Below, piece by piece: positions 20,801 to 29,786 of a stretch of DNA of 64,000 nucleotides. Within the stretch, counting starts at the first letter, position 1. Every line of letters begins with the position of its first letter. The stretch lies in the NCBI RefSeq assembly GCF_008364825.1, contig NZ_VTTO01000011.1, forward strand, positions 30,095 to 94,094, read 5' to 3'. The translations under genes were made by a program, and so were the position numbers. Source of the DNA: Azospirillum sp. B21 (GTDB taxonomy: Bacteria; Pseudomonadota; Alphaproteobacteria; Azospirillales; Azospirillaceae). The notes under the pieces were generated by a model. That model ran no database searches. It saw nothing but the letters and a program-made list of their open reading frames with translations, and was not told the origin of the DNA.

Positions 20801-23800
20801 CCGACCGTGACCGGCACGGCGGAGGCACTCAGCACCGTCCACCTCTACAGCGGCGGTGTAAGCGTCGGAGCGGCGACCGCCGACGGGACGGGGGCCTGGA
20901 CGATCACCGCCGGCAGCCTGTCCGATGGCGTCAACACGCTGACCGTCCGGTCCGTGGACGACGCGGGCAACACCAGCAGCGCCTCGGGCTCGCTTCTGCT
21001 GACCATCGACACCACGCCCCCGACCCCGGGTCGCCTGGCATTGACGGCGGCGACCGACAGCGGTCGCGTCGGCAACGACGCGGTCACGTCGGTGACGGCG
21101 CCGGTCATCACCGGCACTGCCCAGGCCGGCAGCATCGTCACTCTCTACTACCCGGACGGCGTCACCGTGCTGGGCAACGCGACGGTGGACAGCCTCGGCC
21201 AATGGTCGGTGGCCAGCCCGACACTGGGCGAGGGCCTGTATACGCTGTCGGCCCACGCCGTCGATCCGGCCGGCAACACGGCGCTCGTGGCGGCGGCGCT
21301 GATCATCAACGTCGACCTTACCGTGCTGCCGTCGTCGGCGCCCAGCCTGACCGCCGGCTCCGATACCGGTCTGCCGAACGATCTGCTCACCAACGACACC
21401 ACCCCCACGGTGAGCGGAAGCGCCGAAGCGAACAGCGTCATCACCCTCTACGACGGTACCACGCTCGTCGGCACGGGTACCGCCGACGGTTCGGGGAACT
21501 GGTCGGTGACCACGGGGACGCTCATCAGCGGCAGCCACACGCTGGTTGCCCGCGTCACCGATCTGGCCGGCAACAACACAGCCGCGGCCTCCGCTCCGCT
21601 GATCGTCACCATCGATACCGAGAACCTCACGATGTCGAACCTGGCCTTTGCGGCCGGGGACGACACCGGGGCGTCGGCCAGCGACGGGCTGACCAAGCTC
21701 GCCACGCCGAGGATCGTCGGCACGGCGGAGAGCTTCAGCGTCGTCACCCTGTATGAAGGAAACACCAGCGTCGGCTCGGCAACGGCGGACGCAACCGGCG
21801 CCTTCTCCCTCACCACGAATGCCTTGTCGCAGGGCAACCACTCCCTGACCGCGCTCAGCGTCGACCGGGCGGGCAACACCTCCACGGTGTCGAGCAGCAT
21901 CGTGCTGTCGGTCGACCTATCGACCCCGCAGCCCAGCCTGCTCATGGCCGTCTCGTCCGACAGCGGCATCTCGAACAGCGACCGCATCACCAACAACCAG
22001 ATCCTGCCGCTGAGCGGCACGGCCGAGGCGGACAGCACCGTCGTCCTGTATGACGGCCTGACCGCATTCGGCACGGTCGTCGCCGACAGCCTGGGCGGCT
22101 GGTCGCTGCCGTCCCCCTCGCTGGCGGCGGGCAGCCACAGCCTGACCGCGGAGGCGACCGACCTCGCCGGAAACCGCTCGACCTCCGCGGTTCTCGTGGT
22201 CACCATCGACACCGTTGCGGCGGTGCCCTCGCTGGGCCTGTCGGCCGCGAGCGACACCGGAGTCACCGGCGACCGCATCACCAACGATGCCACGCCCGAT
22301 TTCACGGGCACGACGGAGGCCGGCGGGTTCGTCTCGCTTTATGAAGGCACCACCCTGCGCGGGTCGACAACCGCAGATGGCGCAGGCCTGTGGACCATCA
22401 CCAGCAGCCAGATGGGCAACGGCCCGCATACGCTGACCGCGCGCGGCATGGATGCGGCCGGCAACACCAGCGTTCTGTCCCCGGCGGTGGTGATCACCAT
22501 CGATACGGTCGTGCCGAATGCGCCGACCGGTGTCACGCTTGCGACCGCTTCCGACAGCGGTGCATCGAACACCGACCGTCTCACCAACATCGCGACGCCC
22601 ACCCTGTCCGGTTCGGCCGAGGCCAACAGCACGGTCACGCTCTACAGCGGTTCCACGGCCGTCGGCACGGCAACCGCTGGCGGCAGCGGGGGCTGGACCG
22701 TCACCGCCGCGTCGCTGGCCGATGGCGTGAACACACTCACGGTGAAGGCGACCGATGCAGCCGGCAACACCAGTGCCGCCAGTTCGCCGCTGACCGTCAC
22801 CATCGACACCGTCCAGGCCGCGCCCGGCACCCCGGTCCTGGGCGCTGCCTACGACAGCGGAACCTCCAGCTCGGACGGCATCACCAGGATCGTCAACCCG
22901 ACGATCACCGGCACGGGCGAGGCGGGCAGCGTCGTCACCCTTTACGACGGCGGCGTGAGCTACGGCTCCGCCACCGTGAACGGGCTGGGCGTCTGGTCGA
23001 TCGCCACCGGCACACTGGTCCCGGGCACCCGGACCCTCACCGCCAGAGCGATCGACCGCGCCGGCAACAGTTCGGTCGCTTCCGCCGGGCTGGTCATCAC
23101 GATCGACACCTCGGCGGCTGCGCCGGGGACGCCGTCGCTCGTCGTCGACAGCGGCGCCTCCAGCACCGACCGGCTGATCAACACCGGTTCGCCGACCCTC
23201 ACCGGCACGGCCGAGGCGAACGGCCTCGTTCGGCTCTATGACGGAGCCAGCCTCATCGGATCCGGGACGGCGAACGGTTCGGGCATCTGGACGATCGCGG
23301 CCAGCGGGCTGGGCGCGGGTGCGCACACGCTTTCGGCCCGGATGGTCGATGCCGCCGGGAACACCAGCGATCCGTCCGCTACGTTGACCATCACCATCGA
23401 CACCACGGCGCCAAGCGCGCCGGGGACCCCGTCGCTCAGCGCCGGTTCGAACAGCGGATCCACGTCCGACCGCATCACCTCGGTCTTCACGCCGACCATC
23501 ACCGGTTCGGCCGAGGCGAACAGCATCATCACGCTGTACGACGGCACGACGGCGCTCGGCACAGTGACGGCCGACGGCAACGGTGCCTGGTCGACCACCA
23601 CGCCGTCGCTGGCCGATGGCGCGCACACGCTGTCCGTGGTCGCGCTCGACCTGGCCGGCAACACCAGCGCCGCGTCCACGGCGCTGACGGTCACCATCGA
23701 CACCACGGCGGCGGCTCCGACGGGGCTCGCCCTGGCCGCCGTCTCCGACACCGGCATCCGGGGCGACAACCTGACCTCCGCCACAACCCCGACCATCACC

Positions 23801-26800
23801 GGCCGGGCGGAAGCGGGGAGCGTCGTCACGCTGTCGAACGGCTCGGGGGCGCTCGGCACCGGCACCGCCGACAGCACGGGCGCCTGGTCGATCACCAGTT
23901 CCCTTCTGGAGGGCGGCACCGGAACGGCGCATTCGCTGTTCGCTACCATCGTCGACGTGGCGGGCAACACCAGCTCCGCGTCCGCGTCGCTGACCTTCAC
24001 CATCGATACCGTGCCGGATGCGGTCTCGATCGAGCTTGCCCCGTCTTCGGACACCGGCTCCTCCAACAGCGACCGGATCACCTCCGACACCATGCCGGCG
24101 CTCACCGGCACGGCGGGCCCCGGCCGGCTTGTTACCATCTCGAGCGCGTTCAACGGAGGAACGGCCGCAGACATCGGAACGGTGACGGCGGACGCCATCA
24201 CCGGCGCCTGGAGCTTCACGCCGTCGAGTTCTCTTGCCGCGGGTGTCTACAACTTCGGGATATCCTCCTTCGACAACGCGGGGAACTCCGGCGTCAACGG
24301 TGTCACCGTCACCATCGACCTCACCGCCGATAAACCCGGCGGGCTGGCTCTCGCCACCGGATCGGACAGCGGTCGGAGCACGACCGACAAGAAGACGAAT
24401 GTTGCGACACCGACCATCACCGGCACCGCGGAAGCGGGCAGCACCGTCATGCTGTACGACAATGGCGGCTCCATCGGGACGGTCACGGCAAGCCAACTCG
24501 GCACCTGGTCCTTCACCACGCCGACGCGGGCCGACGGCACCCACACCTTCACGGCCAGGGCCGTCGACGTCACCAACAACACCAGCGAACTCTCCGACGA
24601 GTTGATCGTCACCATCAGCACGCAGGCGGCCGTGCCGAGCGGTCTTGTCCTGACGACCGACTCCGGCAGCAGCGCGACCGACAACAAGACCAACGTGGCG
24701 TCGCCGACGATCAGCGGCACGGCGGAAGCCTCCAACATCGTCATGCTGTATGACGGCGCGGCGCTGGTCGGCATGTCGACGGCGGGTGTCGACGGCAACT
24801 GGACGGTCCAGGCCATCGGACTGGCCGACGGCGAGCGCACCCTGACGGCGACGACCATCGACCAGTTCGGCAACACCAGTGCCGCCTCGGCCGCCCTGCT
24901 GGTCACCATCGACACCGCCGCACCCCAGCCTTCGTCGCTCGCCTTGACGGCGGGTTCCAACAGCGGCGCGACCACCGACCTCGTGACCAACAGCACGACG
25001 CCGGTCCTGACCGGGACGGCGGAGGCGGGCAGCGTGGTCATGCTGTATGACGGCGCCACCCTTCTGAACACGACGACGTCCGACGGCGCCGGCGCCTGGA
25101 CGATGAGCTCGGCGTCGCTGAGCGCGGGCACGCACAGCCTGACCGTCATCTCCCGCGATGTGGCGGGCAACACCGGCGCGGCTTCGGCTGCGCTCGTCGT
25201 CACCATCGATCTCACCTCGACCACGCCGACGGGGCTGGGGCTGGGCACCGGCTCCGACAGCGGTGCGCTGACAACCGACCGTATCACCAACGTCGCCACG
25301 CCCACCGTCCTAGGTGCAGCGGAGGCGAACAGCGTCGTCACGCTGCACGACGACGTCAGCGGCCAGAACGTCGGCACGGCCACCGCCGACGGGTCCGGCG
25401 TCTGGTCCATCGACATTGCCTCGACGCTCTCCAGCGGTACGCATTCGCTGACCGCGACCGCCGTCGATGTCGCGGGCAACACCAGCGCCGCCGGGGTGCT
25501 CGTCGTCACGATCGACACGACTGCCGCCGTTCCGACCACGCCGGTGCTGACGGCGGGCTCCGACCTTGGACGTTCGAACAGCGACCGGCTGACATCCGAC
25601 CGCACGCCCACGGTGAGCGGCAGTGCGGAGGCCAACAGCGTCATCACCCTGTACGACGGCAGCGTCTTCGTCGGGCTGGGGACCGCCGGCAGTGACGGCC
25701 TGTGGTCGGTGACGGCCGGCGCCCTGACCGAGGGCGCGCACACGCTCACCGTGCGGGCGACAGACGTGGCCGGAAACACCAGTGACGCCTCGGGCGAGCT
25801 GGTCGTGACCATCGACCTGACGACGGCCGTCCGTTCGATCATGCGGGCGAGCGGAAGCGCGGGCGCCAACAGCATCGTCACCCTCTACGAGGGCGTGAAC
25901 CTCGCCGGGGAGGGCATCAACGTCTTCGGGTCGGCAACCGCTGACTCCAACGGTCTGTGGACCCTGCTGGCAAGCGACCTGGGCGTGGCCGACTACACCT
26001 TGACGGCGGTGGCGCCCGGCGCGAACAGCGGCACCGCAGGGGCGTCCGCTCCGCTCGTGACCATCGATGTCGTGACGCCGGTCCGCTCGATGCTGCTGGC
26101 CCAGGCGTCCGACACCGGCAGCGGGCGCGACGACCTGCTGACCAACGATACCACGCCGACGCTCATCGGAATGGTCGAGGCGGACAGCGTGGTCACGCTG
26201 TACGACGGCAACCTCGCGGTGGGAACCACGACAGCCGATGGCACCGGCGCCTGGACGATCACCTCGGCGACGCTGAACACTGGTCTGCGTCAGCTTTCGG
26301 TTACGACGGTCGACCGGGCCGGGAACACGGCCACCTCCGCGTCGGGGCTGGCGGTGACGATCGACACGACCGCACCGTCGGCGCCCGCGATCCCGGCGCT
26401 GAGTCCCGACAGCAACAGCGGCCGTCTCAACAACCTCGTGACCAACGTCCGGCAACCGGTGCTGACCGGCAACGCCGAGGCGAACGCGCACATCCTGCTG
26501 TATGCCAACGGCACGCTGGTGGGCGAGACCGATGCAGATGCGTCCGGGAACTGGTCGGGAAGCACCTCGACGCTGAGCCTCGGCGCCCAGACCATGACCG
26601 TCAGGGCCGTGGACGCGGCGGGCAACACCTCGTCGCCAAGCAGCGGCCTGACCCTGACCATCACGCCGGAAAGCGCCGCTCCGACCGGCATCGGGTTGGC
26701 GCCGGCGTCCGACAGCGGCGTCCAGGCCGACCGGCTGACCAACGACAGGACCCCGACCATCACCGGATCGGCGGTGGCGAACAGCGTCGTGACGCTGTAC

Positions 26801-29659
26801 GACTACATCACGGTCGTCGGGACCGGGACGGCGGACGGCAACGGCCTCTGGTCGATCACCACCGGAAACCTGAGCGGGTCGAGCTACACCTTCACCGCCA
26901 CGGCCATAGATCCCGACGGGGTCGAATCGCCGCTGTCGGCGCCCTTCTTCTTCAGCATCGACACCACGGCGCCCACGGCGCCGGGCAACCTCGACCTTGC
27001 CAACGACGACGACACCCTGACGAACAACGCCACGCCGCCGATCACCGGCACGGCGGAGGCGGGCAGCACGGTGCTGCTGTACGACGGCAACCTCCTCGTC
27101 GGCTCGGCCACGGCCGACAGCGGGGGCGTGTGGACGGTCAGCCCGTCCTCGGCGCTGTCCGACGCGGCGCACAGCCTCACCGTCCGTGCGGTCGATGCCG
27201 CCGGCAACACCTCGGCGGCGTCCAGTGCGCTGACCGTGACCGTCGACACCGTCGCGGCGCCCCCCGGCGCCCTCGATCTGACGACGGACAGCGGCGCCAG
27301 CAGCACCGACAACCTGACCAACATCGTCACGCCGACCATCGTCGGCACGGCGGAGGCCGGCAACAGGGTCGTTCTGTACGATGGCGGCACCGCAGTCGGG
27401 ACGGCCACTGCTGGCGGCGGCGGGCTCTGGACGATCGCGGCCTCCTCCTTGTCCGACGCGGCGCACACGCTCACCGCCAAGGCCTTCGATGCGGCCGGCA
27501 ACACCTCGGCGGCTTCCGGCGGGCTGATCGTCACCATCGACACCGCCGTGGCGGCGCCGACGGGCCTTGGCCTCGCCAACGATCTCGACGCGCTGACCAA
27601 CACCACCACGCCGACGATCACCGGTACCGCCGAGGCGGGCAGCACCATCGTCCTGTACGAAGGGGCGCTCTCACTCGGTACGGTGACGGCGGATTCGACC
27701 ACCGGCGCCTGGAGCCTCTCCCCGGCCTCGCTGAGCGAGGGGGCCCACACGCTGAGCGCGACTGCCGTCGACCGGGCGGGCAACAGTTCTTCCGCGTCCA
27801 GCGCGTTCATCGTGACCGTCGATACGGTGGCGCCGACCCTTCTGGCGGCGCTCTCCGTCAACGGAAGCGTGTTGACCCTGACCTTTGCCGAGACGGTGAG
27901 CCTCGCTGTGGCTCCCCATCAGACCACCGGCATGAGTGTCATGGTCGACGGCACGCCGCGCGCTATCACCGCCGCCACCGGTACGGGCAGCAACACCGTG
28001 ACCCTGACGCTCGCGTCTGCCGTGTCTCACGGGCAGGCCGTGACCTTCAGCTACGATGCGACGCTGTCCGGCAGCGCCCTGTCCGACCAGGCGGGCAACG
28101 AGATGGCCAACCTTGTCGGGCAGGCGATCGCCAATGCCACTCCCTCGCCGCCTCTGCCACCTCCGCCGCCGCCGACGACGGTGGTGGACGGCGTGCCGCT
28201 GACGACGACGACCGGCACGGACAGCATCGGTCGCCCCACGGAGACCGTGGTGATCGCCCCGGTCACGGAGAACCGGACCGACACCGATGCCAAGACCGCC
28301 TTGGCGGACGTGCCGTTGGCCGGAACCGGTACCAACCCGGTGTTGGAGGCCAGCCTGCCGACGGGCGTGGGCATGACCGCCACCGGCACCACCTCCGGCC
28401 TGACGCTGGGCGAGTTGGCGACCGCCTTCTCCAGCCAGTTGGGCAGGCTGGGCACCGACGCGCCGACCAATTCGACCGTGCCCAACGCCGGCCTCACCCA
28501 GTTGCTGCCGTCCACCAGCACGGTGACGCTGCGGAGCGTTACGCCCACGGTCGCTTCGGGGCAGGCACCGACCACGCCGATCACCATCACCGGCTCGGCT
28601 CCGGCCGGTCAGGCCTCGGCCGTGCTGCTGGATGCGCGTCAGCTTCCGGCCGGGACGGTGGTGAACCTGCAGAACGTGGACTACGCCGTCATCACCGGCG
28701 CGGTCACGGTGGGTGGCGGTGCCGGTTCGAACGTGGCGATCGGCGACGGCGCCAACCAGACCATCATCCTGGGCGCCGATGACGACACGCTGCGTGGCGG
28801 CGGCGGCGACGACGTGGTCGGCAGCCGGGAGGGCCGGGACCTGCTCTATGGCGATGCCGGCAACGACACGGTGTTCGGCGGGCTCGGCTACGACCGCCTG
28901 TCGGGCGGCACCGGTGACGACCTGCTGCGCGGCGATGAAGGCGTCGATGCCGTACGGGTTGAGGCGAACTTCGCCGATGTGCTGATCGCCCACGGCGCAT
29001 ACGGCTCGCTGACGATGGCCCACGCCACACTGGGTATCGATCGGTTGGAAAGCGTCGAGATCCTGCGTTTCAACGACCGGGTGGTCCTTGTCAACGCGCC
29101 CACCGGCATCGTCGGCGACACCGGTGCCTCGCAGATCAGCGAGACGCTGTACCTCGCCCGCAATCCGGACGTGGCGCAGGCGGTGGCGCGCGGCGAGTTC
29201 GCCAGCGGCATGGACCATTACCAGCGCTTCGGCGCAGCGGAAGGCCGGCTGAAACCGGTGGCGCTCGACGAGGCCTTCTACCTGTCCCAGAACGCGGATG
29301 TCGCCAGGGCAGTCGCCGCCGGGCAGTTCACCAGCGGGCTGCAGCATTATCTGCTCCGTGGCGAAAAGGAAGGCCGCGATCCCAATGCGCTGTTCGATAC
29401 GACATGGTATCTGGAGCACAACGCCGACGTCGTGGCAGCCCTTCAGGCGGGCACCATCGACAGCGCCTATGAGCATTACGAAAGGTTCGGCTGGAAGGAG
29501 GGCCGTACGCCGTCGGCGTGGATAGACACCAATGCCTATCTGGCAGCCAATCCGGACGTCGTTGCGGCCAAGGTTGACCCGATGACCCACTATCTGAACT
29601 TCGGCGCCCGCGAGGGACGGACGATCATCGCGGCGGACAGCGGCTTGTGGCTGAGCTGA
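14861..29659 (+). CDS. Giant RTX adhesin-like protein with 39 Ig-like repeats
   Basis: This protein has about 4,932 residues. The ATG at 14861 follows GGGAAG; GTG 14855 and ATG 14873 are alternatives. No signal peptide is seen. Residues about 70-455 hold 12-13 units of an ETLIGGAGNDVV motif every 30-40 residues. Residues about 464-4325 are 39 Ig-like repeats of roughly 99 residues, each with a TGTAEAGSTVTLYDG strand, a HTLTARAVDAAGNTS strand and a VTIDTTAP linker. Residues about 4326-4422 resemble a SwmB/SbsA-like domain, then a polyproline stretch. RTX nonapeptides (GGGGDDVVG, YGDAGNDTVFGG) follow near 4635-4693. Four C-terminal units of YLxxNPDVxxA...HYxxxGxxEGR end the protein. This layout is typical of type I-secreted surface adhesins, with a calcium-folded C-terminus. 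Thr, Ser, Gly, Ala and Asp dominate, and Cys is essentially absent. No exporter genes are nearby. Confidence 0.9.
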   Translation: MGTVMAAGGTLTLSSGSDYLFSKTETWSGIKGFGTRGVVLDSQGYTIAVTNLDHITGGRNAPGSLKKDVILLAGAGGNTITVSGLETLIGSGGADRVVGTSTGTTMAVESIETFIGASSGTNLIVLTNDAGNTMSVAYLKSIVGSAGKDIINFGADGQVGTTTAVTAVETLIGTSGDDLIATIAGGSNTVQVNNIEVFLGNGSKAGETVLLGSAGGTIGASFIETLIGSNAHDVFTMGYKIGTANMATGGGTTAVSMIDTIVGGTSTKNTAILLDVGTTVTVASLNTLIGGAGNDVVNMTFRDGTPIVGTGPIAWNTVGNTMQVEALETVIGTAGEDALMVVGNTGITMSVTAIETIIGRGGAETVLLGAGGNTVKVASLETLIGGAGNDVVSVTGISASAYNGMTTMVSSVETLIGGAGNDVVWLTEAAGTVYVSGIDTVFVGGQAMEIGNTERVLVFPMAVSAPSAPSLSSGSDTGTLGDSKTNATLPTLTGTAAAGSVVNLYGNGIALGSGTADGAGQWAVTATTALADGTWTMTAKAVSSGMESAASGEFLLTIDATAPTAPTLSYTPGSDSGRSSSDGITNVNTPTVTGTAEAGSTVTLYLDGVGVGTTTASGVGAWAITTPTVSQGSHTLTARAVDTAGNTSNASAALTLTVDTTVAAPTGIALATGSDTGIFGDNLTAVNTPAIGGTAEANAVVSLYKDSSTLLGSATADGSGVWRMTLGALGEGAHTLTARAVDPAGNSSAASNPFTITIDTTPPTAPSAPSLTAASDSGSSSSDRLTNVRTPTFTGTAEANSVIDLLVSGSVVGTGTADGSGAWTVTAGSPLADGSWSFSTRSRDAAGNTRDGVGSLNVTIDSTADAPGGLKLTAATDTGRSTTDGLTNLTAPTVAGTAAAGSSVTLYDGALAIGTVTANGQGNWEIATSGLTVGTHTLTAKAVDAAGNTSLASAAFTVTVDTSASAPTGLALATASDTGVTGDSRTNLTTPSVTGMAEASSIVLLYEGSTLLGQATAGADGGWTVASSALTGDVHTLTARAVDQAGNTSVASGGLVVNIDLTAPNAPGALVLNSDSGTPNDNRTQVTAPVIAGTAEAGSTVRLYEGGTLLGTGTADLSTGAWTIASSSLGEGAHTLTARAVDTAGNTGAASAALAITIDRTSATPGGLALSSSTNSGSLADALTNALAPTITGTAEAGATVTLYGGGTTASATADGSGRWAATITGLTEGAHTLTASAVDVAGNTSQPSAGLVVSIDRTGPGLSAPTADTAGPSGQFTPILSGTAEANSIVTLYDGAVGAAVLGVVTVDNTGLWSITTPELGGGTHTMTARALDAAGNETITTTALSVTGRVGVPGGLQLVSDSGVANDGITNVVSPILTGTALAGSTVSLYSGLTLIGTGTADAVSGLWTIASTGTLTAGSAHTLYARIDAYGTVLTSSGLTVTIDTTAPDQPGALALQAGSDSGSNGSDRVTNLEAVTVTGTAEARSVVTLYGNDGTTALGTATVSDGGIWSLGTGSLAAGVHTLTARAVDIAGNTGAASSGLVVTIDRTAAAPTGLALASGSDTGLAGDAITRVLAPTITGTAEANGTVSLYNGSNLVGTATVDGSGNWSVTASALGNGTHSLTARVVDVVGNTSDASSAFVVTVDTTAPDAPGGLSIDPADDSGVRDNVTNIRAQTVTGTAEAGATVVLYDGATALGTQVATGGAWTIGTGTLGAGGHTLTARAIDAAGNTGAASAALTVTIDLSTPAPSAMALTAASDTGYSATDRITNATTLSLTGSAEANSSVTLYDGIVGSLTPLATLVADGNGVWSYTGTAFAEGTHTLTATAVDPSGNTSSGAGTLVVTVDLTVDAPGTPALALASDTGVAGDGKTRLLAPTFTGTVESGAVVSLYDGGNFVGMGTANGSGVYTIETPLSSGAHTITARVVDAAGNATAAASAPLVITIDAIAPDAPSAPSLDSASDSSTQGDFITSDATPTVTGTAEALSTVHLYSGGVSVGAATADGTGAWTITAGSLSDGVNTLTVRSVDDAGNTSSASGSLLLTIDTTPPTPGRLALTAATDSGRVGNDAVTSVTAPVITGTAQAGSIVTLYYPDGVTVLGNATVDSLGQWSVASPTLGEGLYTLSAHAVDPAGNTALVAAALIINVDLTVLPSSAPSLTAGSDTGLPNDLLTNDTTPTVSGSAEANSVITLYDGTTLVGTGTADGSGNWSVTTGTLISGSHTLVARVTDLAGNNTAAASAPLIVTIDTENLTMSNLAFAAGDDTGASASDGLTKLATPRIVGTAESFSVVTLYEGNTSVGSATADATGAFSLTTNALSQGNHSLTALSVDRAGNTSTVSSSIVLSVDLSTPQPSLLMAVSSDSGISNSDRITNNQILPLSGTAEADSTVVLYDGLTAFGTVVADSLGGWSLPSPSLAAGSHSLTAEATDLAGNRSTSAVLVVTIDTVAAVPSLGLSAASDTGVTGDRITNDATPDFTGTTEAGGFVSLYEGTTLRGSTTADGAGLWTITSSQMGNGPHTLTARGMDAAGNTSVLSPAVVITIDTVVPNAPTGVTLATASDSGASNTDRLTNIATPTLSGSAEANSTVTLYSGSTAVGTATAGGSGGWTVTAASLADGVNTLTVKATDAAGNTSAASSPLTVTIDTVQAAPGTPVLGAAYDSGTSSSDGITRIVNPTITGTGEAGSVVTLYDGGVSYGSATVNGLGVWSIATGTLVPGTRTLTARAIDRAGNSSVASAGLVITIDTSAAAPGTPSLVVDSGASSTDRLINTGSPTLTGTAEANGLVRLYDGASLIGSGTANGSGIWTIAASGLGAGAHTLSARMVDAAGNTSDPSATLTITIDTTAPSAPGTPSLSAGSNSGSTSDRITSVFTPTITGSAEANSIITLYDGTTALGTVTADGNGAWSTTTPSLADGAHTLSVVALDLAGNTSAASTALTVTIDTTAAAPTGLALAAVSDTGIRGDNLTSATTPTITGRAEAGSVVTLSNGSGALGTGTADSTGAWSITSSLLEGGTGTAHSLFATIVDVAGNTSSASASLTFTIDTVPDAVSIELAPSSDTGSSNSDRITSDTMPALTGTAGPGRLVTISSAFNGGTAADIGTVTADAITGAWSFTPSSSLAAGVYNFGISSFDNAGNSGVNGVTVTIDLTADKPGGLALATGSDSGRSTTDKKTNVATPTITGTAEAGSTVMLYDNGGSIGTVTASQLGTWSFTTPTRADGTHTFTARAVDVTNNTSELSDELIVTISTQAAVPSGLVLTTDSGSSATDNKTNVASPTISGTAEASNIVMLYDGAALVGMSTAGVDGNWTVQAIGLADGERTLTATTIDQFGNTSAASAALLVTIDTAAPQPSSLALTAGSNSGATTDLVTNSTTPVLTGTAEAGSVVMLYDGATLLNTTTSDGAGAWTMSSASLSAGTHSLTVISRDVAGNTGAASAALVVTIDLTSTTPTGLGLGTGSDSGALTTDRITNVATPTVLGAAEANSVVTLHDDVSGQNVGTATADGSGVWSIDIASTLSSGTHSLTATAVDVAGNTSAAGVLVVTIDTTAAVPTTPVLTAGSDLGRSNSDRLTSDRTPTVSGSAEANSVITLYDGSVFVGLGTAGSDGLWSVTAGALTEGAHTLTVRATDVAGNTSDASGELVVTIDLTTAVRSIMRASGSAGANSIVTLYEGVNLAGEGINVFGSATADSNGLWTLLASDLGVADYTLTAVAPGANSGTAGASAPLVTIDVVTPVRSMLLAQASDTGSGRDDLLTNDTTPTLIGMVEADSVVTLYDGNLAVGTTTADGTGAWTITSATLNTGLRQLSVTTVDRAGNTATSASGLAVTIDTTAPSAPAIPALSPDSNSGRLNNLVTNVRQPVLTGNAEANAHILLYANGTLVGETDADASGNWSGSTSTLSLGAQTMTVRAVDAAGNTSSPSSGLTLTITPESAAPTGIGLAPASDSGVQADRLTNDRTPTITGSAVANSVVTLYDYITVVGTGTADGNGLWSITTGNLSGSSYTFTATAIDPDGVESPLSAPFFFSIDTTAPTAPGNLDLANDDDTLTNNATPPITGTAEAGSTVLLYDGNLLVGSATADSGGVWTVSPSSALSDAAHSLTVRAVDAAGNTSAASSALTVTVDTVAAPPGALDLTTDSGASSTDNLTNIVTPTIVGTAEAGNRVVLYDGGTAVGTATAGGGGLWTIAASSLSDAAHTLTAKAFDAAGNTSAASGGLIVTIDTAVAAPTGLGLANDLDALTNTTTPTITGTAEAGSTIVLYEGALSLGTVTADSTTGAWSLSPASLSEGAHTLSATAVDRAGNSSSASSAFIVTVDTVAPTLLAALSVNGSVLTLTFAETVSLAVAPHQTTGMSVMVDGTPRAITAATGTGSNTVTLTLASAVSHGQAVTFSYDATLSGSALSDQAGNEMANLVGQAIANATPSPPLPPPPPPTTVVDGVPLTTTTGTDSIGRPTETVVIAPVTENRTDTDAKTALADVPLAGTGTNPVLEASLPTGVGMTATGTTSGLTLGELATAFSSQLGRLGTDAPTNSTVPNAGLTQLLPSTSTVTLRSVTPTVASGQAPTTPITITGSAPAGQASAVLLDARQLPAGTVVNLQNVDYAVITGAVTVGGGAGSNVAIGDGANQTIILGADDDTLRGGGGDDVVGSREGRDLLYGDAGNDTVFGGLGYDRLSGGTGDDLLRGDEGVDAVRVEANFADVLIAHGAYGSLTMAHATLGIDRLESVEILRFNDRVVLVNAPTGIVGDTGASQISETLYLARNPDVAQAVARGEFASGMDHYQRFGAAEGRLKPVALDEAFYLSQNADVARAVAAGQFTSGLQHYLLRGEKEGRDPNALFDTTWYLEHNADVVAALQAGTIDSAYEHYERFGWKEGRTPSAWIDTNAYLAANPDVVAAKVDPMTHYLNFGAREGRTIIAADSGLWLS
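15070..16230 (+). repeat. N-terminal ETLIGG repeat block of the giant protein
   Basis: Twelve to thirteen degenerate units carry a core such as ETLIGGAGNDVV, ETVIGTAGEDALM or ETIIGRGGAETVL, separated by roughly 20-30 residues of alternating hydrophobic strand. The pattern suggests a beta-solenoid with one RTX-like turn per rung. Confidence 0.7.
16252..27837 (+). repeat. Array of 39 tandem Ig-like domain repeats
   Basis: I counted 39 units by their shared linker (VTIDTTAP and variants) and by the TGTAEA and DAAGNTS strands. The units are divergent in DNA, so the array is old rather than freshly amplified. The opening strand alternates between SDTGxxGD and SDSGxSxSDR types. Confidence 0.8.
28764..28945 (+). 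repeat. RTX calcium-binding nonapeptide block
   Basis: Successive GGxGxDxxx-type units are visible (RGGGGDDVV, GSREGRDLL, YGDAGNDTV, FGGLGYDRL, SGGTGDDLL, RGDEG), the calcium-binding beta-roll of type I secretion substrates. Confidence 0.8.
29146..29630 (+). repeat. Four C-terminal NPDV...HYxxxGxxEGR repeats
   Basis: Units begin YLARNPDVAQAVARGEF, YLSQNADVARAVAAGQF, YLEHNADVVAALQAGTI and YLAANPDVVAAK. Each ends with a tyrosine-glycine stretch such as FGAAEGR or FGWKEGR. They terminate the giant protein and may form its secretion or anchoring end. Confidence 0.75.
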
Positions 29660-29786
29660 GATGGATCGGGCAGGAAGAAGGAAGCGATCGCTCTCTGTTG
29701 AAAGCGGCCTTCCGGGCGGAGCGGGACGGTGTTCCGCCCCGCCGTCCGCGGGTGCGGCATCGCGGGGCATCACGCAGTCGAGGTGA

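Noticed and set aside
21917..25135. A 1,072-residue minus-strand open frame inside the giant repeat gene
   Set aside because: It lies antisense to Ig-like repeats, is Arg/Gly-rich and repeats with the same period; it is a shadow of GC-rich codons.
16252..27837. Regular repeats as a CRISPR array
   Set aside because: The period is about 300 bases, the units are coding and divergent, and there are no identical short repeats with spacers or cas genes.
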